Shown in pieces: positions 46,154-56,722 of a DNA stretch of 64,000 nt; position 1 is the stretch's first letter; every line of letters starts with the position of its first letter. The notes beneath the pieces are model-generated. The model was not told the origin of the DNA and did not search any database. It worked only from the letters and a program-made list of their open reading frames with translations. The stretch is taken from positions 62,001 to 126,000 of the forward strand of contig JAFALK010000013.1 in NCBI GenBank assembly GCA_019234295.1. The letters are read 5' to 3'. The translations under genes and the position numbers were made by a program. This stretch comes from Roseateles sp. (GTDB taxonomy: Bacteria; Pseudomonadota; Gammaproteobacteria; Burkholderiales; Burkholderiaceae_C).

Positions 46154-46720
46154 TTATTGATTCGAGTAGAGACGGTGCCGGGCAATATACCCGGCGACCG
46201 CCGTGCCCACCAGGGGCGAAAGATCCTCGCCCCGCGCAGCGGCGGCTCGGATGGAAGTGGATGAAATCTGCATCGCAGGCATGTCCAGGCGCTCGATGCG
46301 GTGAACGGCGGCGCTAGCGTGCACCGCCTCGCCACTGCGCGCGGCCACGGCCAGCGTGACAAGACTGCATAAGTCCTGCCACTCGTGCCAGGTCTCGATG
46401 CGTGCCAGCTGGTCCTGGCCGACGATGACGAAGAGCTCTTCGCCGAGATGCTCACGCACGGTATCGATCGTGTAGCTCGGGCCCTGGCGCTCGATCTCAC
46501 TGGCGTCGAGCTCGAAGCGCGGCTCGCCCTCGAGCATCAGCGCCACCATGGCGCGCCGATGCTCGGCCGGGCTCACACCGGCCTTCTGCCAGGGCTGGCC
46601 GGCCGGCACCCACAGCACCCGGTCCAGGCCCAGCTGATCGAGGGCCGTCTGGGCCAGGGCGCGGTGCGCCAGGTGCGGCGGATCGAAGGTGCCGCCGAAC
46701 AGGCCCGTCTTCACAACCAT
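46154..46720 (-). CDS. nadD: Nicotinate-nucleotide adenylyltransferase
   Basis: A 188-residue enzyme that makes deamido-NAD from nicotinate mononucleotide and ATP. Seen: [11 protein letters not shown] (about 9-19, the nucleotidyltransferase HxGH-type site), [39 protein letters not shown] and the C-terminal ISSTSIR. It lies 6 bp ahead of rsfS and overlaps the end of hemF by 10 bp, in the usual gene order. Confidence 0.96.
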   Translation of the reverse strand: MVVKTGLFGGTFDPPHLAHRALAQTALDQLGLDRVLWVPAGQPWQKAGVSPAEHRRAMVALMLEGEPRFELDASEIERQGPSYTIDTVREHLGEELFVIVGQDQLARIETWHEWQDLCSLVTLAVAARSGEAVHASAAVHRIERLDMPAMQISSTSIRAAAARGEDLSPLVGTAVAGYIARHRLYSNQ

Positions 46721-47649
46721 AGGTGCGTAGGCTGCTCATGCGCCCAGTCGCGCGGGCGCAGGAAGTCGGTGTAGAGCCGTGCTTCGGGCGTGCCGTCTTC
46801 GGGCTTCCAGTCGTAGCGCCAGCTCACCTGCGGCGGCATGGACATGAGGATGCTTTCCGTGCGTCCGCCCGATTGAAGGCCGAACAGCGTGCCGCGGTCG
46901 AAGACGAGGTTGAACTCGACGTAGCGGCCGCGTCGGTAGGCCTGGAAGTCCCGCTCGCGCTCGCCGTAGGCATAGCCGTGGCGGCGCTCGACGATGGGCA
47001 GGTAAGCGCCCGTGAAAGCGTCGCCCACCGAGCGGATCAAGGCGAAGCCCGCTTCGAAGCCGCCTTCAGAAAAGTCGTCGAAGAAGATGCCGCCGACGCC
47101 GCGCGGCTCGTTGCGGTGCTTGAGGAAGAAGTACTCGTCGCACCAGGCCTTGAAGCGCGGATGCAGGTCCGCGCCATGCGGCGCCACGGCCGCTTCGCAG
47201 GTCTTGTGGAAATGCTGGGCGTCGCGCTCAAAGCCGTAGTAGGGCGTGAGATCCATGCCGCCGCCAAACCAAACTACCGCTTCCTTGCCCTCGGGCAGGG
47301 CCGCGAACATGCGCACGTTCATGTGGACCGTGGGCACGAAGGGGTTGTGCGGATGCAGGACCAGCGACACGCCCATGGCCTCGAACGGCGCGCCGGCCAG
47401 TTCGGGCCGGTGCTGCGTGGCGCTGGGCGGTAGCACGCGGCCGCGTACATGCGAGAAATTGACGCCGCCGCGCTCGAAGACGCTGCCGCCTTCGATCAGG
47501 CGCACGAGGCCGTCGCCTTCCAGGCGCCCGCCGGGCTCGCGCTCCCAGCCGTCCGTCAAGAAAGGCAGACCATCGGCCTGCTCGAGCGCATCGACGATGC
47601 GCTGCTGCAGACCGAGCAGATAACGGCGAACTTCAGCGGTCTCTGTCAT
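46711..47649 (-). CDS. hemF: Oxygen-dependent coproporphyrinogen-III oxidase
   Basis: A 312-residue heme-biosynthesis enzyme that decarboxylates coproporphyrinogen III to protoporphyrinogen IX using O2. Characteristic segments are [69 protein letters not shown] and [29 protein letters not shown]. The length and all conserved blocks fit. It follows the acyltransferase gene with a 4-bp overlap. Confidence 0.97.
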   Translation of the reverse strand: MTETAEVRRYLLGLQQRIVDALEQADGLPFLTDGWEREPGGRLEGDGLVRLIEGGSVFERGGVNFSHVRGRVLPPSATQHRPELAGAPFEAMGVSLVLHPHNPFVPTVHMNVRMFAALPEGKEAVVWFGGGMDLTPYYGFERDAQHFHKTCEAAVAPHGADLHPRFKAWCDEYFFLKHRNEPRGVGGIFFDDFSEGGFEAGFALIRSVGDAFTGAYLPIVERRHGYAYGERERDFQAYRRGRYVEFNLVFDRGTLFGLQSGGRTESILMSMPPQVSWRYDWKPEDGTPEARLYTDFLRPRDWAHEQPTHLWL

Positions 47650-48263
47650 GGGCGAAGCGCAATCGGCCCGGCTTGCTCAGGGCGCTTGGCTCGGGCACCG
47701 GCCAGGATCTGCGCGAAGAGCGCGAAGTCGGCCTGGGCGTCACCGCTGAGTTCCACGAACTGCGTGAATCGCACGGTCTTGGTCCCAAAGTCCAACGCCG
47801 CCAGGGCCACCGGCACCTTGGCCTCCAGCGCCACGCGGTAGGCACCCGAACGCCAGCCCGTCGTCAGCGAGCGCGTGCCCTCCGGAGCCACGGCCAGCCA
47901 GAAGAATTCACCCGCGTCTCGCGCGGCATCGATCTGCGCCACCGTGCCGCCCACCATGCCCTTGGAGCAGGTGCGGTCGATGGGCACGCCACCGATCCAG
48001 CGCATCCAGCGTCCGATCACCGGCGGCTTGAACAGGCTGTCCTTGCCCCAGAACTTGACCGGAATGCCGATGGCCCACTTGGCAAAGATGCCGACCGGGA
48101 AATCCCAGTTCGAGGTGTGCGGATAGACCATCACCACGCCCTGCAGCGCAGGCAGGCCCTCGAACTCCACACGCCAACCGAACAGGCCCATCAGAAAGCG
48201 GGCGACGGCGCTGCCCTTGAGCTGGATCGGGCGCGGGCCCGTGATCAGGTGCGGTGTCTGCAT
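47646..48263 (-). CDS. 1-acylglycerol-3-phosphate acyltransferase-like protein
   Basis: A 205-residue PlsC-type acyltransferase. The catalytic HxxxxD motif is HTSNWDF (about 50) and the substrate-binding motif is VAPEGTRS (about 128). One short hydrophobic region may tether it to the membrane. It probably acylates a lysophospholipid or a related acceptor. The start at 48263 ([12 protein letters not shown]) was preferred over an upstream ATG inside the purD end. It lies between purD and hemF. Confidence 0.85.
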   Translation of the reverse strand: MQTPHLITGPRPIQLKGSAVARFLMGLFGWRVEFEGLPALQGVVMVYPHTSNWDFPVGIFAKWAIGIPVKFWGKDSLFKPPVIGRWMRWIGGVPIDRTCSKGMVGGTVAQIDAARDAGEFFWLAVAPEGTRSLTTGWRSGAYRVALEAKVPVALAALDFGTKTVRFTQFVELSGDAQADFALFAQILAGARAKRPEQAGPIALRP

Positions 48264-48276
48264 TCGATCAATTCGA

Positions 48277-49557
48277 TCAACGCTTCGCGGCCCGGTGGCC
48301 GATGTCGGTACGGAACTGCTTGCCGGCGAACTCAATGCTCTTGATTGCATCGTATGCATGTTGCTGTGCCGTGCGCACCGATTCTCCGAGCGCGGTCACG
48401 CAAAGCACGCGACCGCCGCTGGTGAGCAGCACTCCGTCCTTCTCGGCCGTGCCGGCGTGGAAGACGACGGCGTCTTCGGTCTCGGGGGGCAGGCCCGTGA
48501 TCGCATCGCCCTTGCGGGGGTGCAGCGGGTAGCCCTCGGCGGCCAGCACCACGCCCAAGGCCACGCGACGGTCCCATTGCAGCTCGACGCCATCGAGCGT
48601 GCCGTCCGTCGCGTGCATGAGCACATCGCAGAGGTCGCTCTTGAGTCGCATCATGATGGGCTGCGTTTCGGGGTCGCCCATGCGGGTGTTGAATTCAACC
48701 GTGCGCGGGTTGCCCTGCGCGTCGATCATCAAGCCCGCGTAGAGGAATCCGGTGAAGGGGTGTCCGTCCTTGGCCATACCGGCAATGGTCGGATGGATGA
48801 TCTCGTGCATGACCTTGGCATGCACATTGGGCGTGACGACGGGGGCTGGCGAGTAGGCGCCCATGCCGCCCGTATTGGGGCCCTGGTCGCCATCTTGCAG
48901 GCGCTTGTGGTCCTGGCTGGTGGCCAGCGCCAGCACGTTCTTGCCGTCGCACAGCACGATGAAGCTGGCCTCCTCGCCCTGCATGAACTCCTCGATCACG
49001 ACGCAGGCGCCACCGGCGTTGTGCGTCACGCCGAGCCTGTTTTCCTCAAGGATCCACTCGATGGCGTCGTGGGCCTCCTTCAGCGTCATGGCCACGACCA
49101 CGCCCTTGCCCGCCGCCAGACCGTCGGCCTTGATGACGATGGGCGCGCCCATGCGGTCCACGTAGGCCTTGGCCGAGGCCACGTCGCCGAAGGTCTCGTA
49201 GGCCGCAGTGGGAATGCCGTGGCGCTTCATGAAGTCCTTGGCGTAGGCCTTGCTCGATTCGAGCTGGGCCGCGGCCTTGGTAGGGCCGAAGATGCGCAGA
49301 CCGCGGGCACGGAACTCATCCACCACGCCCAAAGCCAGATAGGCCTCAGGGCCGACGACGGTGAGACCGATCTTCTCGCTCTCCACGAAATCGGCCAGGG
49401 CCTTCACGTCGGTGATGGGAACGTTCTTGAAGCGATGATCGCGTGCCGTGCCTCCGTTGCCGGTGGCCACGTAGACCTGGGAGACCTTCTGGCCTTGCGC
49501 CAGCTTCCAGGCCAGCGCGTGTTCGCGGCCGCCGCCGCCGATGACGAGAACCTTCAT
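48277..49557 (-). CDS. purD: Phosphoribosylamine-glycine ligase
   Basis: A 426-residue ATP-grasp enzyme of purine synthesis (5-phosphoribosylamine plus glycine to GAR). Seen: N-terminal [37 protein letters not shown], the ATP-grasp segments [17 protein letters not shown] and [24 protein letters not shown], and [10 protein letters not shown] followed by [12 protein letters not shown]. It overlaps the yebC stop by 4 bp. Confidence 0.97.
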   Translation of the reverse strand: MKVLVIGGGGREHALAWKLAQGQKVSQVYVATGNGGTARDHRFKNVPITDVKALADFVESEKIGLTVVGPEAYLALGVVDEFRARGLRIFGPTKAAAQLESSKAYAKDFMKRHGIPTAAYETFGDVASAKAYVDRMGAPIVIKADGLAAGKGVVVAMTLKEAHDAIEWILEENRLGVTHNAGGACVVIEEFMQGEEASFIVLCDGKNVLALATSQDHKRLQDGDQGPNTGGMGAYSPAPVVTPNVHAKVMHEIIHPTIAGMAKDGHPFTGFLYAGLMIDAQGNPRTVEFNTRMGDPETQPIMMRLKSDLCDVLMHATDGTLDGVELQWDRRVALGVVLAAEGYPLHPRKGDAITGLPPETEDAVVFHAGTAEKDGVLLTSGGRVLCVTALGESVRTAQQHAYDAIKSIEFAGKQFRTDIGHRAAKR

Positions 49558-50285
49558 GCTTCTTCGGGCAGCGAGGCGTTGTGGTAGACGGCCTGGACGT
49601 CGTCGAGGTCCTCGATCACGTCGAGGAGCTTTTGCATGCGCGCCGCGTCGTCACCACTCAGCTCGATGTCGCTGTCAGCGCGCATGGTGACCTCGGCCAT
49701 CTCGGCCTTGAGGCCAGCCGCCTCGAGCGCGTTCTTCACGGCCTCGAAGTCGCCCGGCGCGGTCAGCACCTCGATGGCGCCGGCCTCGTCGGTGATCACG
49801 TCCTCGGCGCCCGCCTCCAGGGCCACTTCCATGACCTTGTCCTCGCTGGCGCCGGGTGCGAACACCAGCTGGCCGCAATGCTTGAACTGAAAGGACACGG
49901 AGCCGTCCGTGCCAAGGTTGCCGCCGTACTTGCTGAAGGCGTGGCGAACCTCGGCCACGGTGCGCACGCGGTTGTCGGTCATGGTGTCCACGATCACGGC
50001 GGCGCCGCCGATGCCGTAGCCCTCGTAGCGGATTTCCTCGTAGGTCACGCCGTCGAGATTACCCGTGGCCTTGTCGACGTTGCGCTTGATGTTGTCGGCC
50101 GGCATGTTGGCGGCCTTGGCTTTTTCGATCGCCAGGCGCAGGCGTGGGTTCATGTTGACGTCGCCGCCACCCTGGCGGGCCGACACGATGATCTCCCGGG
50201 TCAGGCGCGTCCAGATCTTGCCGCGCTTTTCATCCTGCCGTCCCTTGCGGTGCTGGATATTGGCCCATTTGGAATGACCTGCCAT
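49554..50285 (-). CDS. yebC: YebC/PmpR-family regulatory protein
   Basis: A 243-residue protein of the YebC family: N-terminal [32 protein letters not shown] segment ([17 protein letters not shown]), [61 protein letters not shown]. Members act as transcription regulators or, as shown recently for relatives, relieve ribosome stalling at polyproline. It is the first gene of the purD-hemF-nadD run; its promoter should lie at 50286-50350. Confidence 0.95.
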   Translation of the reverse strand: MAGHSKWANIQHRKGRQDEKRGKIWTRLTREIIVSARQGGGDVNMNPRLRLAIEKAKAANMPADNIKRNVDKATGNLDGVTYEEIRYEGYGIGGAAVIVDTMTDNRVRTVAEVRHAFSKYGGNLGTDGSVSFQFKHCGQLVFAPGASEDKVMEVALEAGAEDVITDEAGAIEVLTAPGDFEAVKNALEAAGLKAEMAEVTMRADSDIELSGDDAARMQKLLDVIEDLDDVQAVYHNASLPEEA

Positions 50286-50560
50286 CGCCTGTTCTCTTTC
50301 TTCACATCTCTGTTGGATTGGCCGTGATTTTAGTCTGCCCTCCCAAGCGCCTCCCGGCTGCCCGATCGCCTCTTGCCGGCCACCCGCCGGATCAGCCTCG
50401 CCACAAAGCTGTTGCGTGGCACGGACACCCCCGTGCTCTGCAGGGTATCCCCGCGGATTTGAACCACAACGAACCCCTTAGTTGCGCAGCAGACTGACAT
50501 GATTGGTGACATGATCGGTCCGCTTTATCGCGCATCGCACAATAGAACCAGGAGCTTTGC
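50286..50560. other. Divergent promoter region of yebC and the chemoreceptor gene
   Basis: A 275-bp non-coding stretch that must carry both promoters. It contains a hairpin with GCACGG/CCGTGC arms near 50419-50436 and two tandem 12-bp repeats at 50495-50518. No clean -35/-10 pair could be assigned; AGGAG lies about 6 nt before the receptor ATG at 50561. Confidence 0.5.
50495..50518. repeat. Tandem 12-bp direct repeat upstream of the chemoreceptor gene
   Basis: TGACATGATTGG and TGACATGATCGG adjoin with a single base difference, 43-66 bp before the start codon. Position and spacing (about one helical turn) suit an activator or repressor site; unproved. Confidence 0.4.
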
Positions 50561-52390
50561 ATGAATCTCTTCCAGAAACTCAAGCTCGGCCCCCGCCTGG
50601 CACTGGCCTTTGCAGTCGTGCTATTGATGATGGTCATCGTGTCCTTTTCGGGTGTGATGGGCCTGGGCTCAGTCAATGCGCGCATGAAATCTCTTTACGA
50701 TGACCGTACGGTGCCGGTGGCGCAGTTGTCGGAGATTCAGTACATCTTCCAGCGCAACCGGGTCCTGATCATGGACATGCTGGCCCGGCCGACGCCGGAG
50801 AACGTCGAGCAGCGCTCGAGCGAAATCAAGAAGAACGTGGCGCGCTCCGCCGAGCTGGTCAAGGCCTATGGTGAGACGACGCTCACCGAAGACGAGGCGG
50901 CGACCTTCAAGGATTTTCAGCAGTTGAGGGAACGTTACGCGCGCGAGGGCCTGCTCCCCGCCGCTGATGCCATGGTGGCTGGCAACACGGAAGCAGCCCA
51001 GAAGGCTTACTCGGAAATCATCGCACCGATGTCTCCGCCCATCGAAGCCGACTTGAAGAAGCTCGTGCAGATTCAGATCGACGTCGGCGCCTCGGACTTC
51101 GAGGCGGCCAAGGGCACGGCGAAGTCTGCCAACCTGACCATCATCCTCATGACCGTGGCCGCCATCGCCATCGGTGCGGCCCTGGCCTGGGCCATCTCCG
51201 CCTCAATCACCAAGCCAGTCGGCACTGCGCTCAAGCTGGCTGAGGCCGTGGCCGCGGGTGACCTGACGCAAGACGTCGCGGTCGAGGGCACGGACGAGCT
51301 GGCCATCCTCGTGCGGGCGCTCGGCAGCATGAACGAGTCGCTGGTCAAGATCGTCTCGCAGGTGCGCGCCAGTTCCGACTCCATCGCCACTGGCTCGGCC
51401 CAGATCGCCACCGGCAATGCCGATCTCTCGCAGCGCACCGAGGAGCAGGCCTCGAGCCTGGAGGAAACCGCGGCTTCGATGGAGGAGATGAACGCCACGG
51501 TCAAGCAAAACGCCGACACGGCCCAGATGGCCACCCAGCTCGCGACGTCCGCCAGTGGCGTGGCGGCCAAGGGCGGCGAGGTGGTCTCGCGCGTGATCTC
51601 CACGATGGAAGAGATCACGGCCAGCTCGCGCAAGATCAACGACATCATTGGCGTCATCGACGGCATCGCCTTCCAGACCAACATCCTGGCACTGAACGCC
51701 GCGGTGGAAGCCGCCCGGGCCGGCGAGCAGGGCCGTGGCTTCGCGGTCGTGGCCGGCGAGGTGCGCAGCCTGGCACAGCGCTCGGCACAGGCGGCCAAGG
51801 AAATCAAGGCTCTGATCGGTCAGAGCGTGGAGAAGGTGGACTCGGGTTCTGCTCTCGTGGGCGAGGCCGGCACCACCATGAACGAGATCGTGGCCCAGGT
51901 GCGTCGCGTGGCCGACCTGATCGGCGAGATCGGCGCCGCCACCCGAGAGCAGACCACCGGCATCGGCCAGGTCAGCGAGGCCGTGAGCCAGCTCGACCGG
52001 GTGACGCAGCAAAACGCCGCCCTCGTCGAGGAATCGGCCGCCGCGGCCGAAAGCCTCAAGCTCCAGGCCCAGCGCATGTCCGAGGTCGTCGGCGTGTTCA
52101 AGCTCTCGCGCCATGCGGCCGTCGCGCCAGCTCATGCGCCAGCACCGACACCCAAGCCTGCAGCCAAACCAGCCTCCACGTTCAAGCCTGCCGTCAAGCC
52201 CCTGGGCAAGGCAGGCGCAAAGCCGGCAGGCAAGCCGGCCTCCACGCCGACGGCCAAGGCCGCGGCCAAATCGGCAGCCAGGCCCGGCGCTCATTCGTCG
52301 GCCCCGGCGGCGGCCAAGGCGCCGAGCCCTGCACCGGCGCCACGCGCGGCCGCGGTGGAGTCGGCGGAAGGAGACTGGGAAACCTTCTGA
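50561..52390 (+). CDS. Methyl-accepting chemotaxis protein with CheR/CheB-docking tail
   Basis: A 609-residue receptor. Transmembrane helix 1 (about 12-34), a periplasmic four-helix-bundle sensor (about 35-190), transmembrane helix 2 (about 191-214), HAMP ([23 protein letters not shown]) and a cytoplasmic signalling hairpin whose tip is [23 protein letters not shown] (binds CheA/CheW). Methylation-helix pairs such as [13 protein letters not shown] are visible. A roughly 80-residue Ala/Pro/Lys-rich linker ends in DWETF, the xWxxF pentapeptide that tethers CheR and CheB. The ligand is unknown. A strong terminator follows. Confidence 0.95.
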   Translation: MNLFQKLKLGPRLALAFAVVLLMMVIVSFSGVMGLGSVNARMKSLYDDRTVPVAQLSEIQYIFQRNRVLIMDMLARPTPENVEQRSSEIKKNVARSAELVKAYGETTLTEDEAATFKDFQQLRERYAREGLLPAADAMVAGNTEAAQKAYSEIIAPMSPPIEADLKKLVQIQIDVGASDFEAAKGTAKSANLTIILMTVAAIAIGAALAWAISASITKPVGTALKLAEAVAAGDLTQDVAVEGTDELAILVRALGSMNESLVKIVSQVRASSDSIATGSAQIATGNADLSQRTEEQASSLEETAASMEEMNATVKQNADTAQMATQLATSASGVAAKGGEVVSRVISTMEEITASSRKINDIIGVIDGIAFQTNILALNAAVEAARAGEQGRGFAVVAGEVRSLAQRSAQAAKEIKALIGQSVEKVDSGSALVGEAGTTMNEIVAQVRRVADLIGEIGAATREQTTGIGQVSEAVSQLDRVTQQNAALVEESAAAAESLKLQAQRMSEVVGVFKLSRHAAVAPAHAPAPTPKPAAKPASTFKPAVKPLGKAGAKPAGKPASTPTAKAAAKSAARPGAHSSAPAAAKAPSPAPAPRAAAVESAEGDWETF

Positions 52391-52409
52391 GGCCTCGAGC
52401 CTGCAGGAG

Positions 52410-52435
52410 ACGGGCCGCGTATGCGGCCCGTTTTT
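52410..52435 (+). terminator. Rho-independent terminator after the chemoreceptor gene
   Basis: ACGGGCCGC and GCGGCCCGT form a perfect 9-bp stem with a GTAT loop, followed directly by five T. It lies 20 bp after the stop and isolates the receptor gene from the next operon. Confidence 0.93.
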
Positions 52436-52570
52436 CATGCCCGGCCTCGCAGCTCGCGCCTTGCGGATGCAACTCGCGACCGCCCCTGACGCCCCGTCGC
52501 TTCGTGCTCGCACGTCCAGCCCAGCGCATCGACCATGCAGTCCTCGCTCAACAACAGCAGGATCTGCACC

Positions 52571-53101
52571 ATGGACTTCGCTCGCAACGTTCTATCCCAC
52601 GTGCCCTTGTGGGTCTGGGCCATCTTCGGCTACATCGTCCTCATTGGACTCAAGCAGAGCAAGGAGACGCGGCTGACGCTGCGCCGGCTGATCGTCCTCC
52701 CGGGCTTGTGGCTGTGCTTCGGCGCCTGGGGCGTGATCGGTCGCTACGGCCTGCTGAGCCTGCCGACCGCGGCCTGGCTTGCTGGCCTGGCCATCGGCCT
52801 TGGCCTCGGCCTCGGGCTGATGCTCCGCTCAGGATCCGCCGTCGAGGGTGCGCGCCTTGACGCCGAGGCAGAGCTCTACGTCGTTCCGGGCTCCTGGTTG
52901 CCCCTCGGGCTGATGTTGTCCATCTTCGTGGCCAAGTTCGCCCAGGGCGTGCTCCTGTCCATGCATCCGCAATGGGCCAGCCTGCTCATCGTACAGCTCG
53001 TCACCGGCCTGGGCTTCGGTACGATCAGCGGCTGCATGCTGGGTCGTACCGCCCGCATCTTGCAGGTGGCGCACTCCCCCTCTCAAGCCGCCTTCGCCTG
53101 A
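52571..53101 (+). CDS. Conserved membrane protein (possibly DUF6622)
   Basis: A 176-residue integral membrane protein with about five hydrophobic helices. The N-terminus FARNVLSHVPLWVWAIFGYIVLIGLKQ followed by a charged loop (SKETRLTLRRL) resembles small DUF6622-type proteins. The start at 52571 is preferred; an ATG at 52535 would add 12 polar residues. It is 8 bp upstream of the sensor kinase gene, so it may belong to the same signalling operon, for example as an accessory membrane component. No enzymatic motif is visible. Confidence 0.72.
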   Translation: MDFARNVLSHVPLWVWAIFGYIVLIGLKQSKETRLTLRRLIVLPGLWLCFGAWGVIGRYGLLSLPTAAWLAGLAIGLGLGLGLMLRSGSAVEGARLDAEAELYVVPGSWLPLGLMLSIFVAKFAQGVLLSMHPQWASLLIVQLVTGLGFGTISGCMLGRTARILQVAHSPSQAAFA

Positions 53102-53109
53102 AGGTCCTG

Positions 53110-54126
53110 ATGGCCTCCATCGTGTCCCGCGTCCTGCCCTGGCTCACCCAACAGTTCCTGATGGTGATGGCCATCTCCCTGATCTTCGCCGTGGGCGTCA
53201 GCCTGGCCCTGCATCAGGACTTCGGTCGCACCTTCGTCTACTGCCTGTCCATTTCGATCTGCTGCTCCGCTGGTGCCCAGGGCTTGCACGCACTTGTGTC
53301 GCGTCTGCGCGGCGGCGATCGCATGCGCGGCCTGCCGCTGGTCGTCGTCGTGATGATCGGCGCCCTGCCCGGCTATCAGATTGGCTACTGGATCGCCGAT
53401 GCACTGACGGGTCAGCATTCACCCTCTTTGAGCGAAGCCTCGCCGCGCGAGCTCGCCTTCCTGGTTTTCATGGTCGCCTTGCCCAGCATTGCCGCAAGCT
53501 ACTACTTCCGCAGCCGCGAACAGCTGGCGCAGGCCAAGGCACTGGCGGCCGAACACGAGCTGCAACTCTTGCAGGCCCAACTGGAGCCGCACATGTTGTT
53601 CAACACCCTGGCGAATTTGCGCGTGTTGATCGGCCTGGACCCGCTGCGCGCGCAGTCGATGCTGGACCAGTTGATCGCCTTCTTGCGCGCCACGCTCCAG
53701 GCCACACGCAGCGGCAGCCATTCGCTGGCGGACGAATTCGCGCGCCTGGCGGACTACCTGGCGCTGATGGAAGTGCGCATGCAGCATCGCTTGCTAGCGG
53801 TGCTGACGCTGCCGCCCGAACTTGCGAACGAGCAGATTCCACCCCTGCTGCTGCAACCCCTGGTAGAGAACGCGATCAAGCATGGGCTGGAGCCGCAAGT
53901 CCAAGGCGGCGAACTGCGGGTCAGCGCGCGCCGCGAGGGCTCCGCTCTGGTGCTGGAAGTGCGCGACACTGGCGCCGGCCTGTCCGGCTCCAACAGCGGC
54001 ACCTGCTTCGGTCTTCACCAAGTTCGCCAACGCCTGGCCACGCGCTATGGCGCTAGCGCCGAATTCACGCTGACCGACCACCCCGAGAGCGGTGCGCTCG
54101 CCCGAATCCTCATCAAGATGCCATGA
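53110..54126 (+). CDS. LytS/YehU-type sensor histidine kinase
   Basis: A 338-residue kinase of the His_kinase (PF06580) class. Four hydrophobic segments lie in the first 150 residues. The phospho-acceptor motif is QAQLEPHMLFNTLANLR (about 158-174), where the usual form is QxNPHFLFNxLN. The HATPase part has PPLLLQPLVENAIKHGL (N-box) and VRDTGAGLSG. The start at 53110 was chosen because the hydrophobic region begins there. It overlaps the LytTR regulator by 4 bp; the pair is a typical cell-envelope or metabolite-sensing system. Confidence 0.9.
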   Translation: MASIVSRVLPWLTQQFLMVMAISLIFAVGVSLALHQDFGRTFVYCLSISICCSAGAQGLHALVSRLRGGDRMRGLPLVVVVMIGALPGYQIGYWIADALTGQHSPSLSEASPRELAFLVFMVALPSIAASYYFRSREQLAQAKALAAEHELQLLQAQLEPHMLFNTLANLRVLIGLDPLRAQSMLDQLIAFLRATLQATRSGSHSLADEFARLADYLALMEVRMQHRLLAVLTLPPELANEQIPPLLLQPLVENAIKHGLEPQVQGGELRVSARREGSALVLEVRDTGAGLSGSNSGTCFGLHQVRQRLATRYGASAEFTLTDHPESGALARILIKMP

Positions 54127-54893
54127 CACTCACCGCCCTGATTGCAGAGGATGAACCGCTGCTCGCGCATGCGCTCCAGCAGGAACTCAACGTGCTGTGG
54201 CCCGAGCTTCAAGTGCTGGGCGTCGCGCCCCACGGGCAGGCCGCTGTGGATCAGGCCCTGGCGCTGCACCCGGCGATCTGCTTCCTCGACATCCGCATGC
54301 CCGGCATGAGCGGCCTGGACGCCGCGCGCGCCCTGGCCGAAGAGTGGCCCGAGGAGCAAGCCCTGCCCCTGCTTGTCTTCGTCACTGCCTATGACCAATA
54401 CGCTGTGCAGGCCTTCGAGCAGGCGGCCGTGGACTATGTGCTCAAGCCCGTGCGTCGCGAGCGCCTCGCACAGACCGTGGACCGCCTCAAGCGGCGGCTG
54501 ACGCAGCCTGCAACCATGGACCAGACCCTGGCCCAGCTGCGCCAGTTGCTGGCGCCCGCGGCCGTCCAGCCGCTGCGCCTTCTGCAGGCCTCCGTGGGCC
54601 AGACCATCCACATGGTGCCGGTGCAGGAGGTGATCTTCTTCGAGGCCTCGGACAAGTACGTGCGCGCCGTGACGGCGGCCAAGGAGCATCTGCTGCGCAC
54701 CTCCCTGCGCGAACTGCTGCCCCAGCTCGATGCCCAGGTCTTCTGGCAGATCCACCGTGGCGTGATCGTGCGGGCTGAGGCCATCGAGCGGGCGGTGCGC
54801 GACGAGGCCGGCAAGCTCACGCTGCACTTGCACGGCAGCCCCGAGCGCTTGGGTGTGAGTCGCATGTACAGCCACTTGTTCAAAGGCCTGTGA
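54123..54893 (+). CDS. LytTR-family response regulator
   Basis: A 256-residue regulator. Receiver domain (1 to about 125): acidic pair EDE at 9-11, phospho-acceptor in ICFLDIRMPGMSG (Asp about 57), Lys in YVLKPV. The C-terminal LytTR DNA-binding domain (about 150-256) has the typical VIFFEASDKYVRAVT, LLRTSLRELLPQL and FWQIHRGVIV segments. It is coupled to the LytS-like kinase. Target promoters cannot be read from the window. Confidence 0.93.
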   Translation: MTLTALIAEDEPLLAHALQQELNVLWPELQVLGVAPHGQAAVDQALALHPAICFLDIRMPGMSGLDAARALAEEWPEEQALPLLVFVTAYDQYAVQAFEQAAVDYVLKPVRRERLAQTVDRLKRRLTQPATMDQTLAQLRQLLAPAAVQPLRLLQASVGQTIHMVPVQEVIFFEASDKYVRAVTAAKEHLLRTSLRELLPQLDAQVFWQIHRGVIVRAEAIERAVRDEAGKLTLHLHGSPERLGVSRMYSHLFKGL

Positions 54894-54934
54894 CGCGGCG
54901 GCGATAATTCGCCCAAACCCCCAGATCCAGCAGC

Positions 54935-56716
54935 ATGTCCCAGCCGAACAACGACGAGGCTCTCAAGCCCAACAATTTCCTGCGCCACGTCATCGAGCAT
55001 GACCTCGAGACGAATGCCCTCGCGGGCCGCCACTTCGCCGGCACACCGGGCGACGCGGCCCACCACGCGGCCGGTCCGCTGGATCCCGCCCGCATCCGTA
55101 CCCGTTTCCCGCCCGAGCCCAACGGCTACCTCCACATCGGACACGCCAAGGCCATCTGCCTGAATTTCGGCCTGGCGCGCGACTACGGCGGCATCTGCCA
55201 CCTGCGCTTCGACGACACCAACCCGGAGAAGGAAGAGCAGGAGTACGTGGACGCCATCAAGGAGATGGTGAGCTGGCTCGGCTGGGACTGGAACGCGGGC
55301 GGCACCAGCCACCTCTTCCAGGCCAGCGACTACTTCGACTTCATGTACGCCGCTGCCGAGCACCTGATCACGGCCGGGCTCGCCTATGTCGACGAACAGA
55401 CGGCCGAGGAGATGCGCGTTAACCGCGGCGACTTCAATACGCCCGGTACCGCAAGCCCCTGTCGCGCCCGCTCGCCCGAGGAGAACCTCGCCCGCTTCCG
55501 CGAGATGCGCGACGGGCTGCATGCCGACGGCGCCATGGTGCTGCGCGCCAAGATCGACTTGGCCTCGCCCAATATCAACCTGCGCGACCCGACGCTCTAC
55601 CGCATCCGTCGCGCCACCCACCACAACACCGGCGACAAGTGGTGCATCTACCCGATGTACACCTACGCCCATCCGATCGAGGACGCGCTGGAGCGCATCA
55701 CGCACTCGGTCTGCACGGTCGAGTTCGAGGACCAGCGCCCCTTCTACGACTGGCTGCTGAACGCCCTCGCCGATGGAGGCCTTCTCGCCCGCCCGCTGCC
55801 GCACCAGTACGAGTTCGGCCGTCTGAACCTGAGCTATGTCGTGACCAGCAAGCGCAAGCTGCGCCAGCTCGTCGAAGACGGTTACGTGGCCGGCTGGGAC
55901 GACCCGCGCATGCCCACGCTGGTCGGTATGCGCCGGCGCGGCTACACGCCCGAGAGCATCCGCAACATGGTCGACTCCAGCGGCGTGACTAAGCAAAACG
56001 CCTGGCTCGACTACTCGGTGCTCGACGGCTGCCTGCGCACCGACCTGGAAGGCAAGGCCGGCCGCGCCTGCGCCGTGCTGGATCCGCTCAAGCTCAAGCT
56101 GACGAACTACACGGAGATCTTCGGCAGCGCCGATCACCGTGAGGCCTGCAGCGCTCCGGCCCACCCGCATCTGCCCGAACTGGGCATTCGCCACTTCAGC
56201 CTCGGCCCCGAGCTTTGGGTTGAGCAGGAGGACTTCATGGAAGTCCCCTCCAAGGGCTACCACCGCCTCTACCCGGGCAACAAGGCACGGCTGAAGTACG
56301 GCTACGTCATCGAGTGCACGGGCTGCGAGAAGGATGCTGACGGCCAGGTCACGGCCGTGCTGGCCACCCTAGTGCCCGACACCAAGAGCGGCACCCCGGG
56401 CGCCGACGCCGTCAAGGTCAAGGGCGTGATCACCTGGGTGGGCGCCCACGAGGCCGTCGCGGCCGAAGTGCGCCTGTACGACCGCCTGTTCAAAGAGGCC
56501 CAGCCCGACGCGGGTGGCAAGGACTTTTTGCAAGCCATCAACCCCGACAGCCTGAAGATCACTCAGGCCTGGCTCGAGCCCTCGCTCAAGGCCGTGCCGC
56601 TAGGCACGCATTTGCAGTTCGAACGTCACGGCTACTTCGTGACGGATCGCGTGGATCACGCACAGGGCCGGCCGGTGTTCAACAAGACGGCCAGCCTCAA
56701 GGATGGCTGGAAGTAG
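54935..56716 (+). CDS. glnS: Glutamine-tRNA ligase
   Basis: A 593-residue class I synthetase. The HIGH site is PEPNGYLHIGHAKAICLNFG (about 58-77) and the KMSKS-type loop is VTSKRKLRQLV. Between them lie the GlnRS segments CHLRFDDTNPEKEEQEYVDAI, HHNTGDKWCIYPMYTYAHPIEDA and the C-terminal anticodon-binding beta-barrels (FFHLCAPH-like region; YPGNKARLKYGYVIECTG). An N-terminal extension of about 40 residues (NFLRHVIEHDL) is normal for betaproteobacterial GlnRS. It follows the LytTR gene by 41 bp. Confidence 0.97.
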   Translation: MSQPNNDEALKPNNFLRHVIEHDLETNALAGRHFAGTPGDAAHHAAGPLDPARIRTRFPPEPNGYLHIGHAKAICLNFGLARDYGGICHLRFDDTNPEKEEQEYVDAIKEMVSWLGWDWNAGGTSHLFQASDYFDFMYAAAEHLITAGLAYVDEQTAEEMRVNRGDFNTPGTASPCRARSPEENLARFREMRDGLHADGAMVLRAKIDLASPNINLRDPTLYRIRRATHHNTGDKWCIYPMYTYAHPIEDALERITHSVCTVEFEDQRPFYDWLLNALADGGLLARPLPHQYEFGRLNLSYVVTSKRKLRQLVEDGYVAGWDDPRMPTLVGMRRRGYTPESIRNMVDSSGVTKQNAWLDYSVLDGCLRTDLEGKAGRACAVLDPLKLKLTNYTEIFGSADHREACSAPAHPHLPELGIRHFSLGPELWVEQEDFMEVPSKGYHRLYPGNKARLKYGYVIECTGCEKDADGQVTAVLATLVPDTKSGTPGADAVKVKGVITWVGAHEAVAAEVRLYDRLFKEAQPDAGGKDFLQAINPDSLKITQAWLEPSLKAVPLGTHLQFERHGYFVTDRVDHAQGRPVFNKTASLKDGWK

Positions 56717-56722
56717 TGCTCA

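Noticed and set aside
50419..50436. Second sigma-54 promoter (TGGCACGG) near yebC
   Set aside because: The -12 TTGC element is missing at the required spacing; the sequence is better seen as a small hairpin.
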